Assembly: GCF_000152905.1 (NCBI RefSeq)
Contig: NZ_AAMY01000023.1
Location: forward strand, 1 to 56,574
Reading direction: 5' to 3'
DNA: 56,574 bases
Origin: Nitrobacter sp. Nb-311A
GTDB taxonomy: Bacteria; Pseudomonadota; Alphaproteobacteria; Rhizobiales; Xanthobacteraceae
Part shown: positions 45,029 through 55,300 of the stretch, piece after piece
Layout: each line of letters begins with the position of its first letter
Numbering within the stretch: position 1 is the first letter of the stretch
The notes under the pieces: generated by a model
What the model was told of the DNA's origin: nothing
Seen by the model: the letters and a program-made list of their open reading frames with translations, nothing else
The model's database searches: none
Position numbers and translations under genes: made by a program

Positions 45029-45985
45029 ATGAAGCCGGAAGACAAGCAGCAGCATGAATCCGATATCGCGCTGAGCGATGCGGCGATCGACTGGCTCGTC
45101 AGGCTTAAGTCCGGGCAGGCGACCGCCGAGGATCATGCCGCCTTTGCAGCGTGGCGTGGGCAGAGCACGGAGCACGAACTGGCCGCGCACGAGGCCGAAG
45201 CCGTCTGGCATGGCGTCGGCGTCGCGGGCGACCGCGCCAGGACCCTGGAGCGAAAGGAACGCCGCGCCAAGGTGACGCGACGGGCGGTGCTGGGCGGAGG
45301 AACGCTGGCAGCAGTCGGCTTTGTCGTGGCGCGGTCCGGCGTCATCGGGCCGCGGCTGTTTGCAGACTTCGTCACCGAGGTCGGAGAGCAGCGCACCGTT
45401 GGTCTTACAGACGGGTCATCCGTATTTCTGAACGCCAGCTCGGCGTTTTCCGTCAAGTTCAGTGCTCACGAGCGCCGGCTGTCGCTGTTCGAAGGTCAGG
45501 CGACCTTCACGGTTGCGCACGATACGGCGCGGCCCTTTGTCGTCGAGGCAGGGGACGGGCAGACCCGTGCCGTCGGGACGGTTTTCGACATCGATATCCG
45601 CGCTGGCGAGGTGGTCGTGACGGTCGTGGAGGGTGTGGTCGCGATCACGACCGATCAGGCGCCCGATCCGGTCATCGCGCGGGTGGACCAGCGCGTTCAT
45701 TATCTTCCGCGCGGGAGGCCATCGGCGCCGGAAGCCGCCAATGCCGATATTGAAACGGCATGGCGCCGCGGCAAGCTGATCTTCAATCGCCGTCCGCTGG
45801 CCGATGTGGTGGCAGACATCGAGCGCTACCGCCGGGGACGCATCGTTCTGGTGGGAGACGGGTTGCGGTCGCTGGAGGTGACCGGCGTGTTCGATCTCAA
45901 CGATCCGGAGGCGATCCTGCACACGATCGAGGATACTTTGCCGGTACAGATGACACGGCTGCCATTCGTCACCATCGTTCGTTAG
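45029..45985 (+). CDS. fecR: FecR-type anti-sigma regulator
   Basis: FecR relays the receptor signal through the inner membrane to the sigma factor. The 318-residue protein has the N-terminal DUF4880 region (AIDWLVRLKSGQATAEDHAA), one membrane helix after a basic stretch (VTRRAVLGGGTLAAVGFVVA), and the periplasmic FecR domain (GEQRTVGLTDGSSVFLNASS through TRAVGTVFDIDIRAGEVVV). A C-terminal DUF4974-like part (RRPLADVVADIERYRRGRI) resembles the STN fold that contacts the receptor. Confidence 0.93.
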   Translation: MKPEDKQQHESDIALSDAAIDWLVRLKSGQATAEDHAAFAAWRGQSTEHELAAHEAEAVWHGVGVAGDRARTLERKERRAKVTRRAVLGGGTLAAVGFVVARSGVIGPRLFADFVTEVGEQRTVGLTDGSSVFLNASSAFSVKFSAHERRLSLFEGQATFTVAHDTARPFVVEAGDGQTRAVGTVFDIDIRAGEVVVTVVEGVVAITTDQAPDPVIARVDQRVHYLPRGRPSAPEAANADIETAWRRGKLIFNRRPLADVVADIERYRRGRIVLVGDGLRSLEVTGVFDLNDPEAILHTIEDTLPVQMTRLPFVTIVR

Positions 45986-46130
45986 AGCCATAAACGATCC
46001 CGCCCAGTTTTTCTTTGTCGACCGCTGCAAGATTTCGCCAGCCGTTTCGTCCTTGTTTCCGAGGGACGGTGCAGGGGCGTTATCGCCCAACGCCCTCTCG
46101 CAAATAATCGGGGCAGGCGGGTATCATATT

Positions 46131-48629
46131 ATGAGTGGGGCAGAGGATAACGGATGCGGCAAAGGCGCGGGGGCTGCGCACAAGATTGTGTTGTTGGGAT
46201 CGGCGGCCGCTCTCATGGTTGTGGTGAGTGGTGCAATCGTCGGCTCCGCGAGCGCCCAGACCATTCCGTTGCAGCAAAGCGCGCCGCAGACGATCGCCTT
46301 CAATATTCCGGCGCAGGATCTCGGCGGGGCGCTTAATGCATTCGCCGACCGTGCCGGGTTGCGGTTGCTATTCCCCTCGAATCTCGTAGCGGGACTGCGC
46401 AGCGCCGGTCTGGCTGGGTCGTTGACACGCAATCAGGCGCTCACCCGCCTGCTTGCCGGATCGGGCCTCACCTACCGCTTCACCAGCGCCAACACCGTGA
46501 CCATCGCTGATTCTGCCGCCGCCTCTGCCGGAGCCGCGCCGGCCGGCGCGATCTCGCTCGATACCATCGACGTGCAGGGGGCGTCCTCAAGCGATCCCGG
46601 CAAGACCGAAGGCACTGGTTCCTACACGCCGAGCGTGACGGCAAGCTCGACCCGGCTTCAACTCACGCCGCGCGAGACGCCCCAGTCGATCAGCATCATT
46701 ACGAGGCAGCAGATCGACGATTTCAAGCTGCTCACCGTCAACGATGTGATGACTCAAACTCCTGGCATCTCGACGGTGACCTATGAAAATGAGCGCGTCG
46801 AATATTATGCGCGTGGCTTCGCCATCCGGAATTTTCAGGATGACGGAATGCCCGGCTTCTACGCCAGCGGTTATCCTGCGGGTCAGTCGCTCAGCGACAT
46901 GGCGATGTACGATCGGGTCGAGGTGCTGAAGGGGGCCAACGGCCTAATGACGGGCACCGGCGATCCCGGCGCGACGGTCAACCTGATCCGCAAAAAGCCG
47001 ACCTCGGTTTTTCAGGGGCACACCACTCTCACCGGAGGTTCCTGGGATACCTATCGCGGAGAACTCGACCTGAGCGGTCCATTTAATAAAGAAGGGACCG
47101 TGCGGGGTCGCTTCGTGGCAACTCATCAGGATCGCGGATCCTACATGAACTACTTCAAGAATCGAAGCTCGTTGGTCTACGGCGTTCTGGAAGCCGATTT
47201 GACGCCGGACACGCTGTTCACAGTGGGCGCGCACTATCAGTACAATATACCGAAGGGAACGTCCTTCGGCGGAATTCCGCTGTTCGATAGCAACGGCGAC
47301 TTCAACCAAATGCCTCGCTCCTTCAATCCCGGCGCGCGCTGGAGCAGTTGGGAACAGTACGTCTACAGCGCGTTCACCACCCTGGAGCATCACTTCGACA
47401 ACGATTGGCGAGTCAAGCTGCAACTGAAGCGTCAGGTCAACGGCTACGACACGCGCCTTGGCTCCGCGAGTGACGGTAACCCCAATCCTCTCGACGGGTC
47501 CGGCGTCAGCATCTGGACCGGGGCGTTTCTCGGTCAGACCCAACTCGATGTCGCCGAGGCCTATGCGACCGGGCCCGTGCATCTGTTCGGACGCAAGCAC
47601 GACCTCGTTTTAGGAGGAATTATTTCCAAAAGGCATTGGCGCAATTCGATTTCCTCAGCCGATCCGGCCTATGATCCCACGGTTCCGAACTTTTACGATT
47701 GGAACGGGAATATTCCGCAGCCGGCGTGGGTCCTTGATGGAGTCGGCAACGAAGTGATGCGGAATCGAGCGGCGTACGCCACTTTTCGCTTCAACGCGCA
47801 CGACAAGCTGAAGCTGATCGCCGGTACGCGCATCCTGCGCTATGAATGGATGCAGCGTCCTTATTGGGATCCTTCGGTGGAAGAGCGTAGCAACAGGTCG
47901 GTCGTGGTGCCGTACTTCGGCGCGATCTTCGACATCAATGAACACCTCTCGATCTACGGCAGTCATACCGGCATCTTCCAACCCCAATACGAGCGAACCG
48001 AGCAGGGAATAACGCTGCCGCCGCAGGAAGGCGTCAGCAACGAGGTTGGGTTGAAGTCCGCCTTCTTCAACGGACGCCTCAACTCCAGCGCCGCTTATTT
48101 CGAAATTCAGCAGAACAACTATCCGGTTCCCACGGGCGGCCTCGCTCCGGATGGTAATCCTGCCTATCAGGCGGTCGATGGCGTCGTCACCAAGGGGTTC
48201 GAGCTGGAGATTTCAGGCCAGCTTTCGCCGCAGTGGCAGATTCAAACCGGCTTTACCCACAAGATCTCGAGACGCGACAGCATCAAGGTTTCGACGCTGA
48301 CGCCCGAAAATCAGTTTACCCTCTATACGACCTACAAACTCGATGGCGCGTTGGACGGGTTGACGGTCGGCGGCGGAGCGCGGTGGCAGGACATCACATG
48401 GAGCGATCAGGTCTGGAACGGGGTAATTGGCGCCGACGTCACGAGCACGGCGCCGAGTTATTGGGTCGCGGATTTGATGGCTAACTATAAGTTCAACGAG
48501 AACCTTTCAGCCACCTTCAATGTCCGAAACCTCTTCGACAAGAAATATTACTCGATCTACAACTGGTACAGCAGCTACACGTGGGGCGCGCCGCGTAGCT
48601 TTCTTCTCAGCATGACATACAAATTCTGA
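46131..48629 (+). CDS. TonB-dependent siderophore receptor with STN signalling domain
   Basis: The outer-membrane receptor of about 832 residues imports a ferric siderophore and signals to FecR. It has a signal peptide (LMVVVSGAIVGSASAQ), an STN domain (FNIPAQDLGGALNAFADRAG), a TonB box/plug region (ETPQSISIITRQQIDDFKLL, RGFAIRNFQDDGMPGFYASG) and a long beta-barrel ending SFLLSMTYKF with the C-terminal phenylalanine. The ATG at 46131 begins just before the signal peptide and is preferred over an in-frame start at 46053. The STN domain fits regulation through the upstream sigma/anti-sigma pair. Ligand unknown. Confidence 0.92.
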   Translation: MSGAEDNGCGKGAGAAHKIVLLGSAAALMVVVSGAIVGSASAQTIPLQQSAPQTIAFNIPAQDLGGALNAFADRAGLRLLFPSNLVAGLRSAGLAGSLTRNQALTRLLAGSGLTYRFTSANTVTIADSAAASAGAAPAGAISLDTIDVQGASSSDPGKTEGTGSYTPSVTASSTRLQLTPRETPQSISIITRQQIDDFKLLTVNDVMTQTPGISTVTYENERVEYYARGFAIRNFQDDGMPGFYASGYPAGQSLSDMAMYDRVEVLKGANGLMTGTGDPGATVNLIRKKPTSVFQGHTTLTGGSWDTYRGELDLSGPFNKEGTVRGRFVATHQDRGSYMNYFKNRSSLVYGVLEADLTPDTLFTVGAHYQYNIPKGTSFGGIPLFDSNGDFNQMPRSFNPGARWSSWEQYVYSAFTTLEHHFDNDWRVKLQLKRQVNGYDTRLGSASDGNPNPLDGSGVSIWTGAFLGQTQLDVAEAYATGPVHLFGRKHDLVLGGIISKRHWRNSISSADPAYDPTVPNFYDWNGNIPQPAWVLDGVGNEVMRNRAAYATFRFNAHDKLKLIAGTRILRYEWMQRPYWDPSVEERSNRSVVVPYFGAIFDINEHLSIYGSHTGIFQPQYERTEQGITLPPQEGVSNEVGLKSAFFNGRLNSSAAYFEIQQNNYPVPTGGLAPDGNPAYQAVDGVVTKGFELEISGQLSPQWQIQTGFTHKISRRDSIKVSTLTPENQFTLYTTYKLDGALDGLTVGGGARWQDITWSDQVWNGVIGADVTSTAPSYWVADLMANYKFNENLSATFNVRNLFDKKYYSIYNWYSSYTWGAPRSFLLSMTYKF

Positions 48630-48980
48630 GGTCGCGGCCGAGCGGGCCGTTCGGAAAAGCAATCCGTTCGGCGTTCGGCAGGAGTTCGCCCGGGGCGGTA
48701 GTTTCTTCGGGATTGATGGCGCATTTTCGCCCGGCCGACCAGATCGGCGTTTAAGGCTGCAAGTCTTTTGAATCAAAAATACAATTCCGCATTCGGCAAC
48801 TCCGGCACCGGCGTTTATGGCGAGCCGCAACATTATACCGTGTCCACCAAGTTCCGGTTCTAAAGCGTCTGGAAGACAGATGGGCGCGACCTTGTTCGCT
48901 TGCGACGTAAAAAATTTTGCAACTAGGGGGTTCAAAAAGCGGTCGCTCGAACGTCTCTAACTATAGAGGGTCGCCATTGT
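48630..48980. other. Region after the receptor, holding a second receptor tail
   Basis: Apart from the receptor tail remnant at 48768-48863, nothing coding is seen. The promoter of the PepSY operon is likely in the last 100 bases. Confidence 0.45.
48768..48863 (+). pseudogene. C-terminal tail of a second TonB-dependent receptor
   Basis: Starting at 48768 one frame reads LNQKYNSAFGNSGTGVYGEP then QHYTVSTKFRF and a stop, which is the typical last strand of a receptor barrel (YGEPRxFTVSxKFRF pattern). Nothing upstream in this frame belongs to a receptor, so only the tail survives. It suggests an earlier tandem receptor was deleted. Confidence 0.65.
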
Positions 48981-50219
48981 TTGACTTGGGGATGTCCCGT
49001 GGCGGGACAACCAGCGCGCCGAGGGACAGCAGGAGTGAATGGAACCGTATCGCGTAAATCCTCAGGCGCCCGCCTGTGGTTCGTAATTCACGGCTGGTTG
49101 GCGCTGCCGATCTGGGCGTTTTTGTTCTTCGTTTGTCTGACGGGGTCGATCGCCACCGTCAGTCAGGAGATTGTGTGGCTGGCGAGCCCGATGGTGCGGG
49201 CCAACGCGCCGGCTGCGGATGCGCGGCTGCTGGGCTACGACCAGATCATGGCGGCTGTCGAGCGTGAGGTGCCCGGCGCGCGGGTGCGGTTCATCTCGCG
49301 GCCGGTGAAGTCGATGTTCGCGCTGACCGTCTCGGTCACCCGCCCCGAAGGCAGCACCGATACGCTCTACGTCAACCCCTACACCGGCGCGGTGCAGGGC
49401 GAGCAGGGCGAGTTCGATTTCCGCGATTTCGTGCGCGCGCTGCATGGCTGGCTGTTGGTGCCGTTCAACGACGGTTTCTCGCTCGGCTGGTACGCGGTGT
49501 CGGCGTTATCGATTCCGCTGCTCGGCTCATTAATCACCGGCATCGTCGTCTACAAGCGGTTCTGGCGGGTTTACCTGCGGCCGCGCCTGCGCACCGGCAA
49601 GGGTCGGCGGGTGTTCTGGGGCGATCTACACCGGCTGGCGGGCGCGTGGTCGATTCCGTTCATCGCCATCATGGCGGTGACCGCGGGCTGGTTTCTGGTT
49701 CGCGCGATCCTTGACGATAATCATATCAGCATCTCAACGATAGGCGTGCCTGCTGTGGTGGCGCGGGGCGATGTTCCCGTGGTGGCCAGAGGCGAGCCGG
49801 CTCCCCGCATCACGCTGGAGCAGGCGGCGGAGGCGGTGCGGCGGCAGTTGCCCGATCTCGAGCCGAGTTTCGTGCAGTTCCCGAGCAGCGCCTATAGTCA
49901 CATCCGGGTCGGCGGGCGGGGTAGCTATCCGCTTTTGTTCGAGACGGTCGACGTCAACCCTTACAACGGCAAGGTCGAGCGGACGCGGCGCGTGTCCGAC
50001 CGCTCCGCGCTCGAGCTTGTCACCGGCTCGATGCGGCCTCTGCACACCGGCGACTTCGCCGGCGTCTGGCTCAAACTGGTCTATTTCGGGTTCGGACTGT
50101 TGCTGACCACGCTGGTGTTCTCCGGAATGATGGTGTGGACGAAACGCACCGCGATCGAGACGGTGAAACTGGTGCGCGAGCGCGCGTCGGCGCGGCTCGG
50201 GCTGGAGGCGGCGGAATGA
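48981..50219 (+). CDS. PepSY-associated membrane protein
   Basis: The 412-residue inner-membrane protein has an N-terminal helix (WLALPIWAFLFFVCLTGSIA), a PepSY segment (LLGYDQIMAAVEREVPGARV), two more helices (LGWYAVSALSIPLLGSLITG and SIPFIAIMAVTAGWFLVRA), a second PepSY segment and a last helix (LVYFGFGLLLTTLVFSGMMV). Proteins of this family accompany siderophore receptors, and some reduce or process the siderophore. The start is uncertain: ATG 48981 or a GTG near 49035. Its stop overlaps the next gene by ATGA. Confidence 0.87.
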   Translation: MTWGCPVAGQPARRGTAGVNGTVSRKSSGARLWFVIHGWLALPIWAFLFFVCLTGSIATVSQEIVWLASPMVRANAPAADARLLGYDQIMAAVEREVPGARVRFISRPVKSMFALTVSVTRPEGSTDTLYVNPYTGAVQGEQGEFDFRDFVRALHGWLLVPFNDGFSLGWYAVSALSIPLLGSLITGIVVYKRFWRVYLRPRLRTGKGRRVFWGDLHRLAGAWSIPFIAIMAVTAGWFLVRAILDDNHISISTIGVPAVVARGDVPVVARGEPAPRITLEQAAEAVRRQLPDLEPSFVQFPSSAYSHIRVGGRGSYPLLFETVDVNPYNGKVERTRRVSDRSALELVTGSMRPLHTGDFAGVWLKLVYFGFGLLLTTLVFSGMMVWTKRTAIETVKLVRERASARLGLEAAE

Positions 50220-50746
50220 CGGCGCTCGCCTCCCCATCGCGCGGCGCATCGCTATGGCAGCGCTGGCGTTTTCACTTGAGCGCGCTTGTGCTGATCGTGC
50301 CGGTCATCTTCACGCCCGTATTCTTCCAGGAAAACGCATTTTTCGACGGCAAGAAGGGACTCGGTCAGCGCGAGATCGGCGAGATCGCGGTCGGACCGTG
50401 GAGCGTGCGGCTGGCGGAGTTCAAGGTGGTTGCGCCGGATGCGGAAGGCCGCGCCGGCTATGCCAAGACCTTCGCGTTGGCGCTGTGCCCGGCCTGCGTC
50501 GATGAGGTGAAGGCGGCGTACCTGCGCGTGGGCAAACCGCGCAACATCCGCACCGCGGGCGCGCTGTTCTCCGGCACGCCGTACCGGCAGACCGCCGAGA
50601 TGCGAATCCCGGACCGGACCACGGCCGACGATGTGCTGTGGCTGACGCTGGAGGGTTGGGACGGCGCGCTGCATCAGGCGACAATTCCGATCCGCGCCGC
50701 TTCGCCCATCACCGCTGCCTGGCTCGAGAAGAGGGGGCGGCCATGA
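50216..50746 (+). CDS. Membrane-anchored hypothetical protein of the iron operon
   Basis: The 176-residue product has one N-terminal membrane helix (RFHLSALVLIVPVIFTPVFF) and a periplasmic domain with a cysteine pair (LALCPACVDEVKAAYLRVGK). It starts by ATGA overlap with the PepSY gene and ends by ATGA overlap with the next. Similar genes lie beside PepSY genes in related bacteria. A role in the same transport step is inferred from position only. Confidence 0.75.
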   Translation: MTALASPSRGASLWQRWRFHLSALVLIVPVIFTPVFFQENAFFDGKKGLGQREIGEIAVGPWSVRLAEFKVVAPDAEGRAGYAKTFALALCPACVDEVKAAYLRVGKPRNIRTAGALFSGTPYRQTAEMRIPDRTTADDVLWLTLEGWDGALHQATIPIRAASPITAAWLEKRGRP

Positions 50747-51069
50747 AGGGGCTTCGGAAAGGCGGGCTGATCATCGCCGCCATCGGCGCGGTATCCCTGT
50801 TTATCGGCGCTGCATGGGCGCATCCGCCGTTCTGCATCTGCAAGATGGCCAATGCGACGACAGTGCGCTGCGAGGGCGGCTTCGCGGACGGGAGGGGTGT
50901 TCCCGGCGTCAAGCTCGACGTCGTCCGCTATGACGAATCCATCGTGCTGGAGACGAAGTTCGGACCGGATTCGATCGTGAGCTTCAGGCGGCCCGAAGGC
51001 GAGTTCTATGTCCTGTTCGACGCCGGACCCGGACAGTCGTTCGACGTCGATTACAAAGACATTCAGTGA
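50743..51069 (+). CDS. Small exported protein of the iron operon
   Basis: The 108-residue product has a signal peptide (LIIAAIGAVSLFIGAAWA), then HPPFCICKMANATTVRCEGG with three cysteines and a beta-rich domain (GVPGVKLDVVRYDESIVLET) of transthyretin-like appearance. It overlaps the upstream gene by ATGA. Function unknown; the cysteines and histidine at the mature N-terminus could bind a metal. Confidence 0.75.
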   Translation: MKGLRKGGLIIAAIGAVSLFIGAAWAHPPFCICKMANATTVRCEGGFADGRGVPGVKLDVVRYDESIVLETKFGPDSIVSFRRPEGEFYVLFDAGPGQSFDVDYKDIQ

Positions 51070-51073
51070 GCGG

Positions 51074-52309
51074 ATGCCGACGATGAACGCCCCGTTGCCT
51101 CCTGAAGATGTCGACGGCCTGACGCTGCCGCCGGCCTGGGCCGCGCCGGCACGAGCGCGCGGCTCCCGGCGGCTCGTTCTGGGGGGGAGCGTCGTAGGGT
51201 TGGCTGCGCTCGGCACCCTCGCCGTCATGGGATTCCGCGCGCCGTCGCCTGACAGCCTCTATGAGACCGCTGCCGTCACACGGCAGGACATCGAGAGCAC
51301 GGTCGCTGCGACCGGAAAAATCCAGCCGCACGCCTATGTCGATGTCGGCGCGCAGGTGTCCGGACAGTTGAAGCGTCTTCACGTTGCTGTTGGCGACAAG
51401 GTGACCGCGGGGATGGTAGTGGCGGAGATCGACGCCGAGATGCAGGCGGCCAAAGTCGAAGGCATCGAGGCCGATCTTGCGAGGTTATCCGCCGAACTGG
51501 CCGAGCAGGAAGCCGGGCTGGTGTTCGCCAAACGCAATGTCGAGCGCCACCTGACGCTGTCGCAGACCAGCGCGGTGTCGCAACTCGCCTTTGAGACCAC
51601 GACGCGCGACCGCGATATCCTGATCGCCCGCATCGACGCCTCCAAGGCCCGCATCCGTCAGATGCAGGCCGATCTTCGCGCGCAGAAGACAGCGCTGCGC
51701 TTTGCCCGCATCACCGCGCCGATGGGGGGGACCGTGGTCTCGGTGGACGCGAAGGAAGGCCAGACCCTCAATGCGAACTATGACACGCCGCTGATCCTGC
51801 AGATCGCCGACCTCGATACCATGACGGTGTGGACCGATGTGTCCGAAGCCGACGTCGTCAAGCTGCGTGAAGGCATGCCGCTGTGGTTCACCACATTGGG
51901 CCGGCCGGACCGCAAGTGGCATGCGCGGCTGCGGCAGATCCAGCCTGCTCCGCGCCGGCCCGACAAGAAGGCCGAGCCCAAGGCTGCGACGCAATCGGGC
52001 AATGTCGTGCTCTACACCGCGCTGTTCGACATTCCCAACGAGGACGGCGGCCTTCGCGCCGGGATGACGGCGCAGGTGTTCTTCGTGACGGCGGCGTCGA
52101 AAGATGCGCTGGTGGTGCCGGTGTCGGCGCTCAGCGAAGGGCGCGTCCGCGTTCTCCTGGACGACGGCAAAATTGCCGCGCGCAAGCTTGAGACCGGCGT
52201 ACGCACCCGTTTCCTTGTCGAGGTCACGCGCGGCGTTGCCGAGGGCGAGCGCGTCATCACCGGCGTGAAGGCGCCTGGCCCGCCCGCAAAGCTGAGGGTG
52301 GAGTCATGA
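51074..52309 (+). CDS. macA: MacA-like periplasmic adaptor subunit
   Basis: This membrane-fusion protein links an inner-membrane MacB exporter to an outer-membrane channel. The 411-residue product has an N-terminal helix (LVLGGSVVGLAALGTLAVMG), the lipoyl half-motifs (VAATGKIQPHAYVDVGAQVS and RITAPMGGTVVSVDAKEGQT), a coiled-coil hairpin between them, and the beta-barrel end (AGMTAQVFFVTAASKDALVV). The ATG at 51074 is preferred over 51008, which lies inside the previous gene. Its stop overlaps macB by ATGA. Confidence 0.93.
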   Translation: MPTMNAPLPPEDVDGLTLPPAWAAPARARGSRRLVLGGSVVGLAALGTLAVMGFRAPSPDSLYETAAVTRQDIESTVAATGKIQPHAYVDVGAQVSGQLKRLHVAVGDKVTAGMVVAEIDAEMQAAKVEGIEADLARLSAELAEQEAGLVFAKRNVERHLTLSQTSAVSQLAFETTTRDRDILIARIDASKARIRQMQADLRAQKTALRFARITAPMGGTVVSVDAKEGQTLNANYDTPLILQIADLDTMTVWTDVSEADVVKLREGMPLWFTTLGRPDRKWHARLRQIQPAPRRPDKKAEPKAATQSGNVVLYTALFDIPNEDGGLRAGMTAQVFFVTAASKDALVVPVSALSEGRVRVLLDDGKIAARKLETGVRTRFLVEVTRGVAEGERVITGVKAPGPPAKLRVES

Positions 52310-55300
52310 GCGCTTTGCATGTTCCGCTCATCGAGCTCAAAGGCATCTGCCGCTCCTATCGCAGCGGCGATGTTATTACGCGCGCGCTGCGCGGCGTCGA
52401 CCTGTCGATCCACGCGGGCGAGTTCGTGGCCATCGTCGGCGCCTCCGGCTCGGGCAAGTCGACGCTGATGAACGTTATCGGCCTGATCGACCGGCCGACA
52501 AGAGGAACCTATCGCTTTGCCGGACAGGATGTCGCCGGGCTCGATCGCGACGGTCTCGCCAGCCTTCGCCGCAATTCCTTCGGCTTCATCTTCCAGCAGT
52601 ATCATCTGATCCCGACGGTCTCGGCGCTGGGCAATGTGGAGATGCCGGCGGTTCATGCTGGCGCGCCGCGCGCCTATCGTCATCGCCGCGCGGCCGCGCT
52701 GCTGGCGCGGCTCGGCCTCGCCAGCCGCATGGTCAATCGTCCGTCGCAGCTATCGGGCGGCCAGCAGCAGCGCGTCTCGATCGCGCGCGCGCTGATGAAC
52801 GGCGGCGCCGTCATCCTCGCCGACGAGCCGACAGGGGCGCTGGACTCAAAGAGCGGCGTTGAGGTGCTGGCGATCCTGAAAGAGCTGTCCGCCGCCGGCC
52901 ACACCGTCATTCTCATCACGCACGACCCGAAAGTAGCCGCCGCGGCGGAGCGAATCATCCGGATCGAGGACGGGCTGATCGCCTCCGACAGCGGTTGCGG
53001 CGTTCACGCTGTTCTGCCCTCGTTTGCGGCAAACACCGCACGGCCGGGAAACGATGCTGCACCGGCGTTCTGGGGGTGGCTGGAAGAGGCGGTACGCTCC
53101 GCCTTCGCCGCCCTTGCGGTCAATCCGGCCCGCACCGCGCTCACCTTGAGCGGCATCGTCATCGGCGTCGCTTCCGTCGTCGCCATGATGGCGATCGGGC
53201 GCGGCGCGCAGGTCTCATATATGGAGCAGGCATCCGCCATTGGCACCAACTGGGTGGTGGTCGGCCGCGTCGGCGAATCGGCCGCGACCAGCCTGCCGCT
53301 GACCCCCGCCGATGCCGAGGCCATCAAGGACCTCGACAACGTGTCCGGATCGATGCCGGCGATGTGGGAGATGGCGACCTTCCAGCGAGGCAATGTCAGC
53401 CTGAGCGCGGAGGTTATCGGCACCACGGCCGAGTTCCGGACGGTTCACAACTGGAATGCGGCCAAGGGAGCTTTCTTCACCCGGGAAGACGAGCTTTCCG
53501 GCAGCGCGGTCATGCTGCTCGGGAGCACCGTGGCTTTGAAGCTGTTTCCCGGCATTGCCGATCCGTCGGGCCGCTCCGCTCTCGTCAACAATGTGCCGTT
53601 TCTTGTCACAGGCGTTCTGGAAGACAAAGGACTTTCCGCAAGAGGCACGGATCGTAACAACAACATGGTGATGCCGCTTCGGACAGCGGCGACGCGGCTG
53701 TTCGGCAAGGACGACCTGTCGGAGATCGTCGTTTCGATCGCAGACATGTCGCGTCTGCGCGAGACCAAGGACGCCATCAAGACGCTGCTGATCCGCCGTC
53801 ATGGCCGCGAAGACTTTTACATTCACGATGCGGCATCGGCGTTCCAGAAAGCCGAGGACGAGCGCCGCTCAAGCAATCTTTTGCTCGGCGCCATTGCCGC
53901 GATCTCGATGCTGGTCGGCGGCATCGGCATCATGAACATCATGCTGATCACCGTGGCCGAGCGCACCCGCGAAATCGGGGTCCGCGCCGCGATCGGAGCC
54001 AGGACCGCGGACATCCTGGGCCAGTTCCTGACGGAAGCGATCGTGTTGTCGGCAATCGGCGGCGTGGTCGGGCTGCTGCTCGGCGTGCTGATCGGAATAG
54101 CCGCCGCCACGCTGTTCGGCATGACGGTCATCTTCTCGATCACGGCAGCGGTCGGGGCGGTGGCGGGGGCGGTGGTTATGGGAACGCTGTTCGGTTTCAT
54201 GCCTGCGTTTCGGGGGGCGCGGCTTGATCCTGTCGTCGCGCTCGCCGTTCTGGCGATTGCTGCGCCGGCGGCTGCGCAGCAGCATGGGAGCCATCCGGCT
54301 GCGGCATCACCGGCGCAGCCATCATCGTCGGTGCCGGCGTCTTCACAAGCAACGTCATCGCAGGCATCGACGCCGGCGCAGCCGTCCGCAAAGCCATCGT
54401 CCGCATCGCCGCCAACCTCGGTTGCGCCGGCGGTTCCGTCAGCGTCCGGCCCGGCTTCGGCGACATCGCCGCCTGCGGCTGAAGCTGCGTCCGGGGAAGC
54501 TTCGCCGTCGTCGCCGCCCTCATCGGATGCGGCTGCCGCCACGTCTTCGGATGCGGCCGCGCCTCTGGATCAGTCCGCTCCGGCGGCCGCGCCGTCGCCT
54601 GCGCCGAATGCTTCATCTTCCACGCTTCCGCAAGACCTGTCGCCGTGGGGGATGTTCATGCAGGCCGACATCATCGTGAAGGCGGTGATGATCGGTCTGG
54701 CGTTTGCATCCTTGGTGACGTGGACGATCTGGCTGGCGCGGGGCGTGGAGCTTGCGGCGTCGCGGCGGCGGGCGCAGAGCTGCCTGCGCAAGCTGGAGCG
54801 CGCCGGCACTCTGGCGGCGGCGCGCGCCGAGATCGCCGAGGGCTGGACCGGCAAGGGCCCGGTGTCGGATCTGATGGAGGCGGCGGAGAACGAATGCAGG
54901 CGTTCGAACGATCTGTCCTCCGAGGGCATCAAGGAGCGGCTGGCGATCGCGCTGTCGCGGATCGAGGCCAAGGCGGGGCGCGACATCGCCCGCGGCACCG
55001 GACTTCTGGCGACCATCGGGGCGACCGCGCCGTTCGTCGGGCTGTTCGGCACGGTGTGGGGCATCATGAACGCCTTCATCGGCATCTCCCATTCCAAGAC
55101 CACCAATCTTGCGGTGGTGGCGCCGGGCATCGCCGAGGCGTTGCTTGCGACCGCGCTCGGGCTGGTCGCCGCGATCCCGGCGGTGATTATCTACAACGTG
55201 TTCGCGCGGGCGCTTTCCAGCTACCGGGCGCTGCTGTCGGACGCCTCCGGCGAGATCATTCAGCACATCTCGCGCGACCTCGAGCGCCAGGAGCGGGGGC

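Noticed and set aside
54224-54679. Arg/His-rich plus-strand frame and Ala/Gly-rich minus-strand frames over the MacB-ExbB linker
   Set aside because: They are shadows of the low-complexity Ala/Pro/Ser linker in the coding frame.
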